A stretch of DNA of 64,000 bases from Thermoproteota archaeon (GCA_027491395.1 JAOZFI010000017.1:1-64000), one strand, 5' to 3'. Positions 7,999-18,165 are shown, counted from the stretch's first letter. The notes: generated by a model from the letters alone, not told the origin. Program-made: numbers and translations.

Positions 7999-9659
7999 CC
8001 AACCCCACCTCCAGCACAGGCACAAGCGCAACTCACACATGCGCAAGCACATGCGCAGCTGACACAGGCGCAGCTGACTGATGCCGTTCTCCTAGCTCGA
8101 GGTCTGGAGGGGACTATGACCTCAGCGACTCTGTTGGCGAAGTCCTCTATGTTTCTGACAATATTAGAGGAGACCTCCTCGACCGATCTGGCGATGATAT
8201 CGGCGGCTTTCTCTATGTCCGGGATGACTGGGACATCTACCTTGCCACTAGGCGTCCCAGACGTATCAGGAGCTCTGGGAATCCTCGGAGTGGGGGGAAT
8301 CGAGGTCCATCTACCCCTAGGCCACCATATCCACACATCGTCCAGCGGATAGGGATAGGAGGTAAAGACTACCTTCCCCTTAGGACTCTTCAATGCCTTT
8401 CTCAAACTTCTCTCGAAATCAGGATCTGTCAACAGCCATGCAAGATTACTCTTGACGAGATCGAGCTTCTCCTCCAAGGGAGCATCCTCGATCATCTCCC
8501 ATATTGATCTCACCTTGCTGTCGTAGAAAGCGAGGGTCTCCCTCCTCGAGTATCCAGATAGCTCTCTCTCCACCCTCCTGTGTATGAGCTTGATTACCTT
8601 AACTAGGCAATCTTGGTCTAGAGATCCGTCCTCCATCACACAGTCCAAGAACCTCTTCTCATAGATCCTCAGGTCCCTCCTCGATCCCTCTAACCTCCTA
8701 AGTTTAAGTGGATCTAGGCTATCCACCGCCAAGAACCCCTTCTCCACCAAGCTGGCTATGAGAACTGCTAAAATTCGCCCGTAACTGAACTTGGCTCCCT
8801 CCAACTTGCGGAGGTAGGCCACTTCCGTTGGACTCATGTTCTTGTTCGGTCCCAAACTCTCCGCGAAGATCTCAGGGGCTTGATAGGGGAGCTTCTCTAT
8901 CCATGACTTGAATAACTTGACTATGGCCACGATGGAGATTATTATCGCTCCCAGAAACACGATCCCTATAATGAAGCTGAGGTAGTCCGGAATTCCGCCG
9001 CCCGCAGGTACCACCTTATCGACGTAGTCCCTTGGAAACGACACCCCTATCTCGAACTTGTAGTTGGGGGGGAGGTCCCTCCTCTCCCAGTAGAGGTATA
9101 TCCTGCCGTCATCCAGCGTCTGCAAGTTGTCGTAATCGGGCTGGTTTCTCACCTCCTCCTTGGAAACCCCAGGAGGTAGTATCACGAATACTTGGAGCAG
9201 CTTTACGGGAGCATTGAACCAGGAGGGTGTGAACATGAGGCCCGCATTGCCGGGGTTAGTCTCGTCCTCATATATGAAGTCCCTAAGCTCGACCTCCACC
9301 ACGTAAGTCCTGCTCTCCCCCGGGTCTATAGGCTCGCTGGGTCTCATCTTCACCGCGTAATATGAGTCCTCCCTTACCTCTTGGGCATCGATCTCAACGG
9401 TTTTTCCATTGGGAAAGATTTCCTTAGTCTCTAGCACGCTGAAAGATGGTGAGGGCATCCCTACTGATACATAGCGGGCTACCGTCCCCGACTTCACCCT
9501 CAGAGTGAGGTTGTACCTCAAGTACACCGTTCCAGAACGCTGTATATCAAGAACGACCTTTTCCCTTTCTATTTCATACACTATCTGACCGCTCGTATTT
9601 ATTAGAGGAATTATGAGCGCGGAGATAACGAGGAATAGTAGAATAAGCCTGAACCTCAT
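7995..9659 (-). CDS. Membrane protein, DUF2207-like, with 9-Cys C-terminal tail (candidate modification substrate)
   Basis: Signal peptide, extracellular beta-rich region, TM YLSFIIGIVFLGAIIISIVAIVKLF, MSPTEVAYLRKLEGAKFSYGRILAVLIASLVEKGFL, tail SVSCACVSCACACACVSCACACAGGGVG. Confidence 0.85.
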   Translation of the reverse strand: MRFRLILLFLVISALIIPLINTSGQIVYEIEREKVVLDIQRSGTVYLRYNLTLRVKSGTVARYVSVGMPSPSFSVLETKEIFPNGKTVEIDAQEVREDSYYAVKMRPSEPIDPGESRTYVVEVELRDFIYEDETNPGNAGLMFTPSWFNAPVKLLQVFVILPPGVSKEEVRNQPDYDNLQTLDDGRIYLYWERRDLPPNYKFEIGVSFPRDYVDKVVPAGGGIPDYLSFIIGIVFLGAIIISIVAIVKLFKSWIEKLPYQAPEIFAESLGPNKNMSPTEVAYLRKLEGAKFSYGRILAVLIASLVEKGFLAVDSLDPLKLRRLEGSRRDLRIYEKRFLDCVMEDGSLDQDCLVKVIKLIHRRVERELSGYSRRETLAFYDSKVRSIWEMIEDAPLEEKLDLVKSNLAWLLTDPDFERSLRKALKSPKGKVVFTSYPYPLDDVWIWWPRGRWTSIPPTPRIPRAPDTSGTPSGKVDVPVIPDIEKAADIIARSVEEVSSNIVRNIEDFANRVAEVIVPSRPRARRTASVSCACVSCACACACVSCACACAGGGVG

Positions 9660-9721
9660 CCTGACTTTGGGAGGGTCCGGAATATTAACTTGGCTCAGGT
9701 CCCTATTCTTTGGGAGCGCTG

Positions 9722-10447
9722 ATGATGATAGCCCCGGGCGTCGAGTACAGGGAAGGTGAAGGTGAACTCTTAGTCCAAGGTGAGAAGGTTATCCCCAGCG
9801 TGAGGAGGTTCTTCGACCTCCTCACGGTCTTGGAGGATCCCAGTGCCCTCAAGGAGGATGGCGACGCGTACTTAATGTACAGGGACCTCCCCCCTCTGAG
9901 AGCGAGATGGGTCCGGTTCGATGTAACGATAATCCCGCCTTGGATGGTCGGAAGGGAGTACGCTAAGACGAAGGGCCACTATCATATGCCTCCCTCGGCG
10001 GGCAGGCCCTCCTACCCTGAGATCTATCAGGTGCACTCCGGAAATGCGATTTACCTCCTCCAGAGGGCAGGTCCCTCGCTCAAGGAGATAGTGGATTTCA
10101 TAGTGGTGAGGGCATCACCGGGAGATGTAGTGGTCATACCACCGAATTACGGACATGTAACAGTTAATCCAGGCGAAGAGACGCTCGTCATGAGTAATCT
10201 GATCTACAGAGGGGTGGAGTCAGATTATGAATCGTATGAGAGGCTCAGAGGAGCTGCCTACTACTACACGATCGACGGATTCATCAGGAACAGATGTTAT
10301 TCCTCGGTACCAGAAATAAGAGAGGGTAAGCCGCTCTGGAGGTCTCAATCAATCGCGATCGATTTCTTAGAGGACGAGAGTTCCTTCTCATGGTTGAAGG
10401 ACGTTGACAGGGCATGCGAGGAGGGATTCCTCGGTGTTCGGTGTTGA
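9722..10447 (+). CDS. pgiA: Archaeal cupin-type glucose-6-phosphate isomerase
   Basis: TKGHYHMPPSAGRPSYPEIYQVHSGNAIYLLQ...VVIPPNYGHVTVNPGEETLVMSNL. Confidence 0.9.
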   Translation: MMIAPGVEYREGEGELLVQGEKVIPSVRRFFDLLTVLEDPSALKEDGDAYLMYRDLPPLRARWVRFDVTIIPPWMVGREYAKTKGHYHMPPSAGRPSYPEIYQVHSGNAIYLLQRAGPSLKEIVDFIVVRASPGDVVVIPPNYGHVTVNPGEETLVMSNLIYRGVESDYESYERLRGAAYYYTIDGFIRNRCYSSVPEIREGKPLWRSQSIAIDFLEDESSFSWLKDVDRACEEGFLGVRC

Positions 10448-10508
10448 TCTCCGTGGAGAGGATCTAGTAACCTTCGTTTGGAATTTTCTAAATAGAGAAG
10501 GGGTGATC

Positions 10509-11069
10509 ATGGGGGAGAACGATGTCTTGGAGAGGGTAGCTGGTAAAGGGCTCCTGACATCCCAGAAGGTGACCACCTTCTCCTGCGAGGGACCCACCTA
10601 TGCAGTCCTGAAGTGCCCTTCCTGCGGTGCCAGCGACTTGGAAGAGATGGAGGCCTGGATTCACGTCCCCTGTGGATCGGTGACCTACGAGAAAGGTGTA
10701 TGCCCGAAATGCGGACCTGTTTCAGGTAAAGAACTGGTCTCAATAGGTCCCGTGTACAGGTGCAGATCCTGCGGGATGATAGTCACTTACCCCACGGTGG
10801 AGACCCCCTGCGGGCACCTCACCATTGACAGTTTCGTCATGTATAGATTGACCGAGGAGGGAAAGGACATCATAGGGAAGGTCAGGAGGGAGTTAGAGAG
10901 GCTGCCTGACCCCAAGATAGTCTTGGCTGACCTGAAGGTGACGAGAGTAGAAGCCCTCCTCCTAGATGGACCCACTGGCGTCATCTTGGGAACAAATGAC
11001 GAATATCAGAGGAGGAGAGAGCGGGAACTCTCCGAGCTTGGACTGAGGATCAGGATCTTGGAGATTTAG
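10509..11069 (+). CDS. Multi-zinc-ribbon protein of unknown function (possibly TackOD1-like)
   Basis: CPSC...PCG...CPKCG...CRSC...PCGHLTIDSF metal-binding pattern, helical C-terminus. ATG at 10509. Confidence 0.6.
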   Translation: MGENDVLERVAGKGLLTSQKVTTFSCEGPTYAVLKCPSCGASDLEEMEAWIHVPCGSVTYEKGVCPKCGPVSGKELVSIGPVYRCRSCGMIVTYPTVETPCGHLTIDSFVMYRLTEEGKDIIGKVRRELERLPDPKIVLADLKVTRVEALLLDGPTGVILGTNDEYQRRRERELSELGLRIRILEI

Positions 11070-12337
11070 GAGGATGGTCTGTACTCCCTTCCTCCTCTGA
11101 TGTGCCCGTACCCTATGAGCCTCCACCTGTTGCCTATCCTAGACGAGATAGCGACCCTCTGGTTGAGCTCAGCCGTGGCGGGTATCCTCAGTAGGAGAGT
11201 CATCTCATCCTCGGGAGTCATGTCCCTGAGCACGGCCGGCACGGTAGCCGTGCCGACGTTCAGCTGTATGAACTCACCCTTGCTGGGTTTCTTGACCTTC
11301 ATCTCCTCCCTAGTACCCACTATCTTCTCGAAGAACTTGGCCTCCACATCCAGCTCAACCCAAGTGGGCGGCAGCTCCCCAGGCATCCCAACTACGTTGC
11401 CCACCATGTTGTCGGCTTTAGTGAGTGCCGGGTCTAAAAGAGTCCCTACACCTATGAGCCCTCCTGGGTAGGCCTCCTCCAAGGGAGTGTTCTCGCTCCT
11501 CAGGCTCACTATCTTGGTCGTGAGCGGGATGAACTTACCGGCCCTGTAGGCTCCGGGCCTTATCTCTATCTCATCGTTCACCCTGAACCTTCCTTGGATG
11601 ATAGTGCCTCCGAGCACGCCACCCACCAGCTTGTCTGGCCTCGTTCCCGGCTTGTTCACATCGAAGGACCTAGCCACGTACATTCTGGGGGGCTTGGTGG
11701 GATCCCTGGGCGGAGGCGTGAATCTCCTCACCATTTCCCTTATCAGATAGCTGATGTTCACCCCATGGAGAGCGGAGACGGGGATTATGGGTGGGATCTC
11801 ATTCAAGTAGCTCCTCAGAAACTCCACAATCTGCTCGTAATTCTTCAGAGCTTCCTCATCACTGACAAGCTCTATCTTAGTCTGAACCACTATGATCTGC
11901 TTGACATCCATTATCTTCAGGGCAACTAAGTGCTCCCTGGTTTGGGGCTGAGGGGCTGGCTCATTGGCTGCGATGACCAGCAAGGCTGCATCCATTAACG
12001 TGGATCCTGCTAGCATAGTGGCCATTAAGGTGTCGTGACCGGGACAGTCCACGAAGGAGACCTTCCTGAGGAGGACCGTCTCCCCTCCGTCTATGGGACA
12101 TCTCTCCATGGTGGTGTAGCACTTGGCATCATCTCCTTCGCATGACTTGCACTTCCTCAGATCGGCGTTGGCGTATCCCAGCTTTATTGTGATACCCCTC
12201 CTCAGCTCCTCGCTGTGTCTCTCGGGCCATATGCCCGTCAGAGCTTGAACTAAGGTGGACTTGCCATGATCCACATGACCAGCAGTCCCTATGTTCATCT
12301 CAGGCTGCAAGACGATCCTGTCGACTTCATTTCCCAT
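11066..12337 (-). CDS. eif2g: Translation initiation factor aIF2 subunit gamma
   Basis: NIGTAGHVDHGKSTLVQALTGIW, zinc knuckle, DCPGHDTLMATMLAGSTLMDAALLVIAANEPAPQPQTREHL. Confidence 0.97.
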   Translation of the reverse strand: MGNEVDRIVLQPEMNIGTAGHVDHGKSTLVQALTGIWPERHSEELRRGITIKLGYANADLRKCKSCEGDDAKCYTTMERCPIDGGETVLLRKVSFVDCPGHDTLMATMLAGSTLMDAALLVIAANEPAPQPQTREHLVALKIMDVKQIIVVQTKIELVSDEEALKNYEQIVEFLRSYLNEIPPIIPVSALHGVNISYLIREMVRRFTPPPRDPTKPPRMYVARSFDVNKPGTRPDKLVGGVLGGTIIQGRFRVNDEIEIRPGAYRAGKFIPLTTKIVSLRSENTPLEEAYPGGLIGVGTLLDPALTKADNMVGNVVGMPGELPPTWVELDVEAKFFEKIVGTREEMKVKKPSKGEFIQLNVGTATVPAVLRDMTPEDEMTLLLRIPATAELNQRVAISSRIGNRWRLIGYGHIRGGREYRPSS

Positions 12338-12347
12338 TGGATCACCT

Positions 12348-12782
12348 TCAGGAGGCCTCGGCTTCCGCCTCCTCCTTCTTCAGCAATTCCTCTAAGGTTT
12401 TCTCCCCGATCTTAACGACTCTTAGGTTTATCTGCTTTATGGCATCGGAGATTATGGCGCCCCTCACTGTCTTAGCCCTCCTCTCTCCCCTCTTCCTAGG
12501 GTGGAACCCTGGTGGTGATGACAGAAGGACCTTCTTCTTTCCCGGTATCTGAAGCGAGGGATGCATCGGGAAGCCGTCCTTGTCGGTCCCACCGGTTATC
12601 TTGAACGTGTATCCTGGTAGGCCAAAGGCGTCTCCACTGATCTCCTCGCCTAGCCTTCTTCCCACGAAGAACCTGATATTATCCTTGGGCAGCTTAACGT
12701 GGAAGGTCTTACCAGTATTGGGATCGCCGATGTCGAGCACGAGGAACTCTTCCTCTACTCTTCTCCTTCTTCTCATCGCCAT
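12348..12782 (-). CDS. rps6e: 30S ribosomal protein eS6
   Basis: ITGGTDKDGFPMHPSLQIPGKKKVLLSSPPGFHPRKRGERRAKTVRG. Confidence 0.95.
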   Translation of the reverse strand: MAMRRRRRVEEEFLVLDIGDPNTGKTFHVKLPKDNIRFFVGRRLGEEISGDAFGLPGYTFKITGGTDKDGFPMHPSLQIPGKKKVLLSSPPGFHPRKRGERRAKTVRGAIISDAIKQINLRVVKIGEKTLEELLKKEEAEAEAS

Positions 12783-12832
12783 GGAATGGAATCACCTTCC
12801 CGAAACTGACCACTTCAGTTATATAAGTTGAA

Positions 12833-14653
12833 CTACTCCGGGGAGCTGGCTCCCCGGGAGTATCTGATCCAGAGGATCCGCCTGTATAGCTCCTTTTCGT
12901 CGTCGCTCATCTTACTGAAGTATATGGAGCGGGCCTTATCGTCCTCAAACTCGGACACCTCAGTGTAAAGCTTCCTGCCCTCCTTGACATTCCTACCTAT
13001 TACTCCGCCCTTTATTGAGATGGCTACCCTCTGCCCAGCCTTAGCTTCGGGTACCCTGTTCCCCTCGTACTGGATGTCCAGTATGGTTCCGACCCTCCTC
13101 CCATTCTCGTTCATCAGGGGATAGCCGGGTCTTATCCTACCTCTAAGGACCTCAACTCCAACGATGGCAGGGTCGCTCCTCCTGAAAATGAAGTCCGGTA
13201 GAACTAAGATTTCAGCCGGGAATACAGCCTGTGAAAGTACTCTCTCCTCCTCCCTCCTCTTTAGCTCCTCCAAGTACTCTTTGAAGCTCTCAATTAGCCT
13301 GTAGATGATGACATCGGTGAATATGGGGATCTTCCTGTCCCCCGCCTCTCTCCTTGCGTCCTCCTTTATCTTCACGTTGAATGCCAGTATCACCGCAAAC
13401 TTCTCCTCCTTCTGCTTTATCACAGCTGCCTCGAACACATCCACTTTGGAGACATCGCCTATGTCGGCCCTCCTTATTGGTACGCCTTCCTTCTGGAGCT
13501 GAGCTATCAAGGCCTCCAGCGTGCCCAACGTGTCTGCCTTGACTATCACACCGATCTTGTCCGTTTTTATGATGATACGCTCTACCTCCTCCTGAACCTC
13601 CTTCTTGACCTCCTCTATCCTCTCCCTATCTCTAACCACATATAGGGGAGATCCGGCGAGCACCTCATCCAAATTAGGTGCGGAGATCATCACTCCAGCA
13701 GCTGCTGAGACCTCATCAACTCTCCTGAACTTCTTCGTTGCCCTCATCTCCTGGAGAGGCTCTGGAACTAGGAGCGCCCTCACCTTCGTCACGACGGGTC
13801 CATTCACACCAGCCACCACTATGGTGTCGTCTTTCCTGAGGACTCCGTCGTAGATTATGGCTGTCAGCACTGTACCCAGTCCCTGCTGCTGCTTGACCTC
13901 AAGTACTGTACCCCTTCCCTCCTCAGTGGTTATCTCCAGCCTGTCCAGCATGAACCTCTGCACGAGTCCTATGAGCATCGTTAAGAGGTCCGGAATGCCC
14001 TCCCCCGTCACCGCACTGGTCGGTACGATGGCGAAGGTCTTAGTGAAGTCTTGGATCCTATCGTACCTGTCGGCGTAGATCCCCAAGGTGGCCAGCTGAT
14101 CCACCACCCTGTAGAGCCTCTTCTCCAACTCGGCCAAAACGGAGGGTGGCTGCTCTCTCTCAGCCAAGATGAAAGGCCTGCCCTCCTCAGACTTCCAGCC
14201 GTACAGAGTGTCTATCTTGTTGAGCGCTATGACGAAGGGAACTTTCCTCTCCTTGAGTATGTTTATGGACTCAATGGTCTGGGGCTGCACCCCCCCGTTT
14301 ATGTCTATCACTAGGATGGCTATGTCCGCTACAGAACCACCCCTCCTCCTCAGGTTGGAGAATACCTCGTGTCCGGGCAGGTCTATGAAGAGCAAACCTC
14401 CGGTCTTTATCTCGAACTTAAGGTTGAGGGCTCTCATCACGGGCTCGCATATCTCGTAGATCACATCGGTAGGTATCTCGGAAGCCCCCACATGCTGGGT
14501 TATCGAGCCCGGCTCCTTAGCCGCCACCCTGGTCCTCCTGATGTAGTCCAGAAGGGTGGTCTTACCCGAATCCACGTGGCCTAGAACAGATACTAGGGGC
14601 TGCCTGTACCTCTTCTCCTTATCCCCCTTATCCTTACCGTCCTTCTTGGGCAA
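12833..14653 (-). CDS. infB: Translation initiation factor aIF5B
   Basis: SVLGHVDSGKTTLLDYIR, FIDLPGHEVFSNLRRRGGSVADIAILVIDINGG. Confidence 0.97.
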   Translation of the reverse strand: MPKKDGKDKGDKEKRYRQPLVSVLGHVDSGKTTLLDYIRRTRVAAKEPGSITQHVGASEIPTDVIYEICEPVMRALNLKFEIKTGGLLFIDLPGHEVFSNLRRRGGSVADIAILVIDINGGVQPQTIESINILKERKVPFVIALNKIDTLYGWKSEEGRPFILAEREQPPSVLAELEKRLYRVVDQLATLGIYADRYDRIQDFTKTFAIVPTSAVTGEGIPDLLTMLIGLVQRFMLDRLEITTEEGRGTVLEVKQQQGLGTVLTAIIYDGVLRKDDTIVVAGVNGPVVTKVRALLVPEPLQEMRATKKFRRVDEVSAAAGVMISAPNLDEVLAGSPLYVVRDRERIEEVKKEVQEEVERIIIKTDKIGVIVKADTLGTLEALIAQLQKEGVPIRRADIGDVSKVDVFEAAVIKQKEEKFAVILAFNVKIKEDARREAGDRKIPIFTDVIIYRLIESFKEYLEELKRREEERVLSQAVFPAEILVLPDFIFRRSDPAIVGVEVLRGRIRPGYPLMNENGRRVGTILDIQYEGNRVPEAKAGQRVAISIKGGVIGRNVKEGRKLYTEVSEFEDDKARSIYFSKMSDDEKELYRRILWIRYSRGASSPE

Positions 14654-14683
14654 TTAGAGTCACCGTGGGATAGAAGGAGGGTT

Positions 14684-14878
14684 CTACTTCCCCTCCTTCT
14701 TGGGCTTCTTCCTGACCCACTTAACTTTCTTGGGGTTCCTACCCAGTTTGAGGTAGTTCTTGGCGCACTTGGAGGAACAGAAGTATAGGATGGTACCGTC
14801 GGCCTTCACGTACATCCAGCCGTGTCCGGGCTCGACATCGCTACCGCAGAACGCACACTTCTTCAGCAGTATGGACAT
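14684..14878 (-). CDS. rpl24e: 50S ribosomal protein eL24
   Basis: [47 protein letters not shown]. Confidence 0.95.
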   Translation of the reverse strand: MSILLKKCAFCGSDVEPGHGWMYVKADGTILYFCSSKCAKNYLKLGRNPKKVKWVRKKPKKEGK

Positions 14879-14882
14879 TCTA

Positions 14883-15101
14883 TCACCTCGGCTTCAGCTT
14901 CCTAGCCTCCATCTCGGTCTCTCTAAGGATTAGTATGTCCCCTATCCTAACTGGGCCCTTGACGTTCCTAGTCAGTACCCTTCCCCTGTCCTTCCCGACG
15001 AGGATCTTGGCTCTGACCTGTATGACATCTCCAGCTACGCCCGTGCGGCCTATTATCTCGACTACCTCGGCCGGGTATCCCTTGTCCGCCTCTTGGGACA
15101 T
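14883..15101 (-). CDS. rps28e: 30S ribosomal protein eS28
   Basis: [25 protein letters not shown]...[29 protein letters not shown]. Confidence 0.95.
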   Translation of the reverse strand: MSQEADKGYPAEVVEIIGRTGVAGDVIQVRAKILVGKDRGRVLTRNVKGPVRIGDILILRETEMEARKLKPR

Positions 15102-15144
15102 TCAATCACCTTCAGAAAGGAGTGGGGTGAGCATGTTTTTTAAA

Positions 15145-15543
15145 CTACTCGGTTCCTCCAGTCCCCCTGACCTCCTTTATCTTCTCTATGAGTGCTTCCA
15201 AGAGGCTCTTGGCCTGCCCGGCATCCACCACAGCGACTGAGGATGCGGGAACTTCTATACCAGCGGCCTTTCCCAATTCCTCCTTGCTCGGGACGTAGGC
15301 GTAGGGGACCCCCTTGTCGTCGCACAGCAGCGGCAGGTGAGCCACTATCTCAGGGGGATTCACGTCCTCAGCTATGACCACGAAGAGGGCCTCACCCCTC
15401 TCCACAGCCTTAGTGGTCTCGTTGACGCCCTTCCTGACCTTACCACCAGTCTCCCTAGCGGTCTGAACTAACTCGAGTATCTTGGGAACGAGGTCATCAG
15501 GGACCTCAAACTTCACATAGAAGGGTTTGTCCTGAGCCGTCAT
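15145..15543 (-). CDS. rpl7ae: 50S ribosomal protein eL7Ae (L7Ae/15.5kD, also C/D sRNP core protein)
   Basis: [51 protein letters not shown]. Confidence 0.96.
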   Translation of the reverse strand: MTAQDKPFYVKFEVPDDLVPKILELVQTARETGGKVRKGVNETTKAVERGEALFVVIAEDVNPPEIVAHLPLLCDDKGVPYAYVPSKEELGKAAGIEVPASSVAVVDAGQAKSLLEALIEKIKEVRGTGGTE

Positions 15544-15573
15544 CCTTCATTCCCCAGAGGAGGCCGGGGAGTG

Positions 15574-16656
15574 TCATATAAAAATATGCCTCTCATTCGC
15601 TAGGGTCTTCAATGGACCCGTCAGCAGGTATTTCTTGGTCAATCTGAGCTGGTTTACTGTGAGAGACCCCGTGAGGAACGCGGCGAGCTTCATCTCGAAA
15701 ATAAATTTATTTAACTCGTCCCTGACGCCGTCACTCCCCTCCTCCACCGCGCGTATGAAGAAGGGACGGGCAGCACCAGCCATGTGGGCGCCCAAGGCCA
15801 AGCATTTGGCGGCATCCAGACCGGACCTGACCCCTCCGGAGCCTATGACTTTGACGCTGAGGGTGGAGACCTCCATTACCGCAAGAGGGGTGGGTAACCC
15901 CCAGTCAGCGAACCTCCTCGAGGCAACCCATCTAACGGATCCTTCAGGGGATCTCTCTCCCTCTATTAGAGACCAACTCGTCCCCCCCTGTCCGGCCACA
16001 TCTATTATCCTAACGCCGGCCCTCTTCAGGACTATCGCGGCCTCCTTGGATATCCCTGAACCAACCTCCTTCACTATAACCGGGACATCTAACTCCCTTG
16101 TCACATCCCTTATCGCCGCCAAAGATCCCGTGAAATCTACTGATCCCTCAGGTTGTATTACCTCCTGTAGGGGATTGAGGTGGATCGCTAGAGCATCGGC
16201 ATCTATCATATCGACCGCTCTCTTCGCGTTGTCCGGTCCCTCATCTCCTATGACGTGGGATATACCCAAGTTGGCTATGACGGGCACCTCTGTGGCCGTC
16301 TCCCTGACTATAGAGTAGGTCCTTACGAGGTCCTCATTTCTCAAAGCTGCTCTCTGACTGCCAACCCCTATGGCGACTCCCTCAGCTTGGGCTGCCTCAG
16401 CTAGAGCCCTATTTATAGATAAAGTCGCCTCGTGACCGCCAGTCATTCCCTCTATAAGTAGGGGAGCCTTCAGCTCGTATCCCAAGAACTTCCAGGAGAG
16501 ATCAACATCGTCAAAGGAGGCATCCGGTAAGGGATTGTGGAGGAGCCTCACATGCTCGAACCAAGAGCTGGTGGTACTAAGGTCGATGTCGTCCCTCTTA
16601 GCTATCATTATGTGCTCGATTTTACGCTGAGAGGTTTCCTCAGGATTATCAATCAT
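15574..16656 (-). CDS. fni: Type 2 isopentenyl-diphosphate delta-isomerase
   Basis: IEGMTGGHEATLSINRALAEAAQAEGVAIGVGSQRAAL, VIVKEVGSGISKEAA, VAGQGGTSW. Confidence 0.95.
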   Translation of the reverse strand: MIDNPEETSQRKIEHIMIAKRDDIDLSTTSSWFEHVRLLHNPLPDASFDDVDLSWKFLGYELKAPLLIEGMTGGHEATLSINRALAEAAQAEGVAIGVGSQRAALRNEDLVRTYSIVRETATEVPVIANLGISHVIGDEGPDNAKRAVDMIDADALAIHLNPLQEVIQPEGSVDFTGSLAAIRDVTRELDVPVIVKEVGSGISKEAAIVLKRAGVRIIDVAGQGGTSWSLIEGERSPEGSVRWVASRRFADWGLPTPLAVMEVSTLSVKVIGSGGVRSGLDAAKCLALGAHMAGAARPFFIRAVEEGSDGVRDELNKFIFEMKLAAFLTGSLTVNQLRLTKKYLLTGPLKTLANERHIFI

Positions 16657-17501
16657 CTCGCGAACACCACCGAAGCGTAGCCCACCACGAAGGACCTGTC
16701 GCCACTCGCCTCAGCGCTGGTGGAGTACCTCACGAGCTCGCCTTTCTCAACACCCTTCAACTTCGCGAAGGTTATGGCCACTGAGGCAGGTCCTGGACCA
16801 CACATGGAAACATCTAGCTCGAACAGAATCCTGAATAATCTCTCCACATCCATGTCCAAGATCGCCTCCAACGCGGCCATATCCCTTCTCCTCGCCTCCT
16901 CCTCTGGCAGATAATGGGACATGTCTGAAGAGGCTACCACCACGACATCCCTCTTCAGAAATTCGGAGGCGAGACCTATGGCCTTCCCTAGAGATGCAGC
17001 TGAGGAGGGATCTTGAATGCCCATAGCAATGGGGACTATCTTGGGCGAGCCGTATATCGCCTGTAAGAACGGTATCTGAACCTCTATGGAGTGCTCTGAC
17101 ATGTGAGCTAGGTCATCAAACTCCAGATCCTCGAAGTACTCTTTAATGGCTAGAGCGAGCTCCTTATCAACTTCAACTCTGCCCAAAGGTGTCTCCCAGT
17201 AATCTGCATTAGAAACGGAGAACGCGGCACCAAGTCCCGTGTGATTCGGGCCTAAAATGACAAATGTCTCGGGAACCCCGTCCCTAGCCAAGACTGAGTA
17301 TCCAGCAGCTGCCGTCCTCCCCGAGTATATGTATCCGGCGTGGGGCGATATCAGAGAGGCTATCCTCCTCTCCCCGGATGGATTCGGTGAGGGAATCCCG
17401 CTCTCTCCAATGCTCAGGAACAACTCCCTTAACAGGGAAAGGAGATCATACGGATCGGAGGGGTAAAAAGAGCCAGCGACGGCTGGCCTTCTGGCCTCCA
17501 A
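16653..17501 (-). CDS. MEMO1 family protein
   Basis: RRPAVAGSFYPSDP, SPHAGYIYSGRTAAAGY, VILGPNHTG, SSDMSHY. Confidence 0.93.
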   Translation of the reverse strand: MEARRPAVAGSFYPSDPYDLLSLLRELFLSIGESGIPSPNPSGERRIASLISPHAGYIYSGRTAAAGYSVLARDGVPETFVILGPNHTGLGAAFSVSNADYWETPLGRVEVDKELALAIKEYFEDLEFDDLAHMSEHSIEVQIPFLQAIYGSPKIVPIAMGIQDPSSAASLGKAIGLASEFLKRDVVVVASSDMSHYLPEEEARRRDMAALEAILDMDVERLFRILFELDVSMCGPGPASVAITFAKLKGVEKGELVRYSTSAEASGDRSFVVGYASVVFAR

Positions 17502-17507
17502 ATAGTT

Positions 17508-18161
17508 TCACCTGAGGCCCATTATCCTGGTGGCGAAGTCCTCGTAGCTCTCCTCGAGATCACCGTCGGGAGGTATGTCTCCCCTGTTCCTGAGGACCTC
17601 CCTTGTTAGGAGCCAGTAGACAAGGGCTAATGCCCTCCTTCCTTTATTGTTGGCGGGTATCGCCAAGTCTATGTTTTCTAGCGTATTGTCGGCGTCCACT
17701 AGGGCCACCACGGGTATGCCCAGCTTGACGGATTCGACGTGAATCTGCCTGTCCACCCTAGGATCGGACAGGAGCACGACATCGGGCTCCAAGTGGAGGG
17801 GCGCCTGGGGGTTGGTTAGGGTACCAGGGAGTATCCTCCCGGTTATGTAAGTGGCACCGGTATATTCGGCGAACTTTCTCACGGGCTTGAATCCATAGAT
17901 CCTAGCTGAAACGGCAAGTATCTTTTCTGGCTCGAACCTAGCCAAGAACTTACCCGCAACCCTAATCCTCTCGTCCAGCTTCTTTATGTCTATCATGCAC
18001 AGGCCGTCTGGTCTCACCTTGTAGATGAACTTCTCCATGTCCTTCGTCCGTATCCTAGTGCCCACGTGGACACCTGCAGACAGGTACTTCTGCTTCGGTA
18101 TCAGCAGATCCTTATCCTCCACTGGGGGTACATTGGAGAGACTCATATCATCATATCCCAT
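17508..18161 (-). CDS. rpsB: 30S ribosomal protein uS2
   Basis: [34 protein letters not shown]...; ATG at 18161 preferred over the longer ORF. Confidence 0.95.
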   Translation of the reverse strand: MGYDDMSLSNVPPVEDKDLLIPKQKYLSAGVHVGTRIRTKDMEKFIYKVRPDGLCMIDIKKLDERIRVAGKFLARFEPEKILAVSARIYGFKPVRKFAEYTGATYITGRILPGTLTNPQAPLHLEPDVVLLSDPRVDRQIHVESVKLGIPVVALVDADNTLENIDLAIPANNKGRRALALVYWLLTREVLRNRGDIPPDGDLEESYEDFATRIMGLR

Positions 18162-18165
18162 TTGA

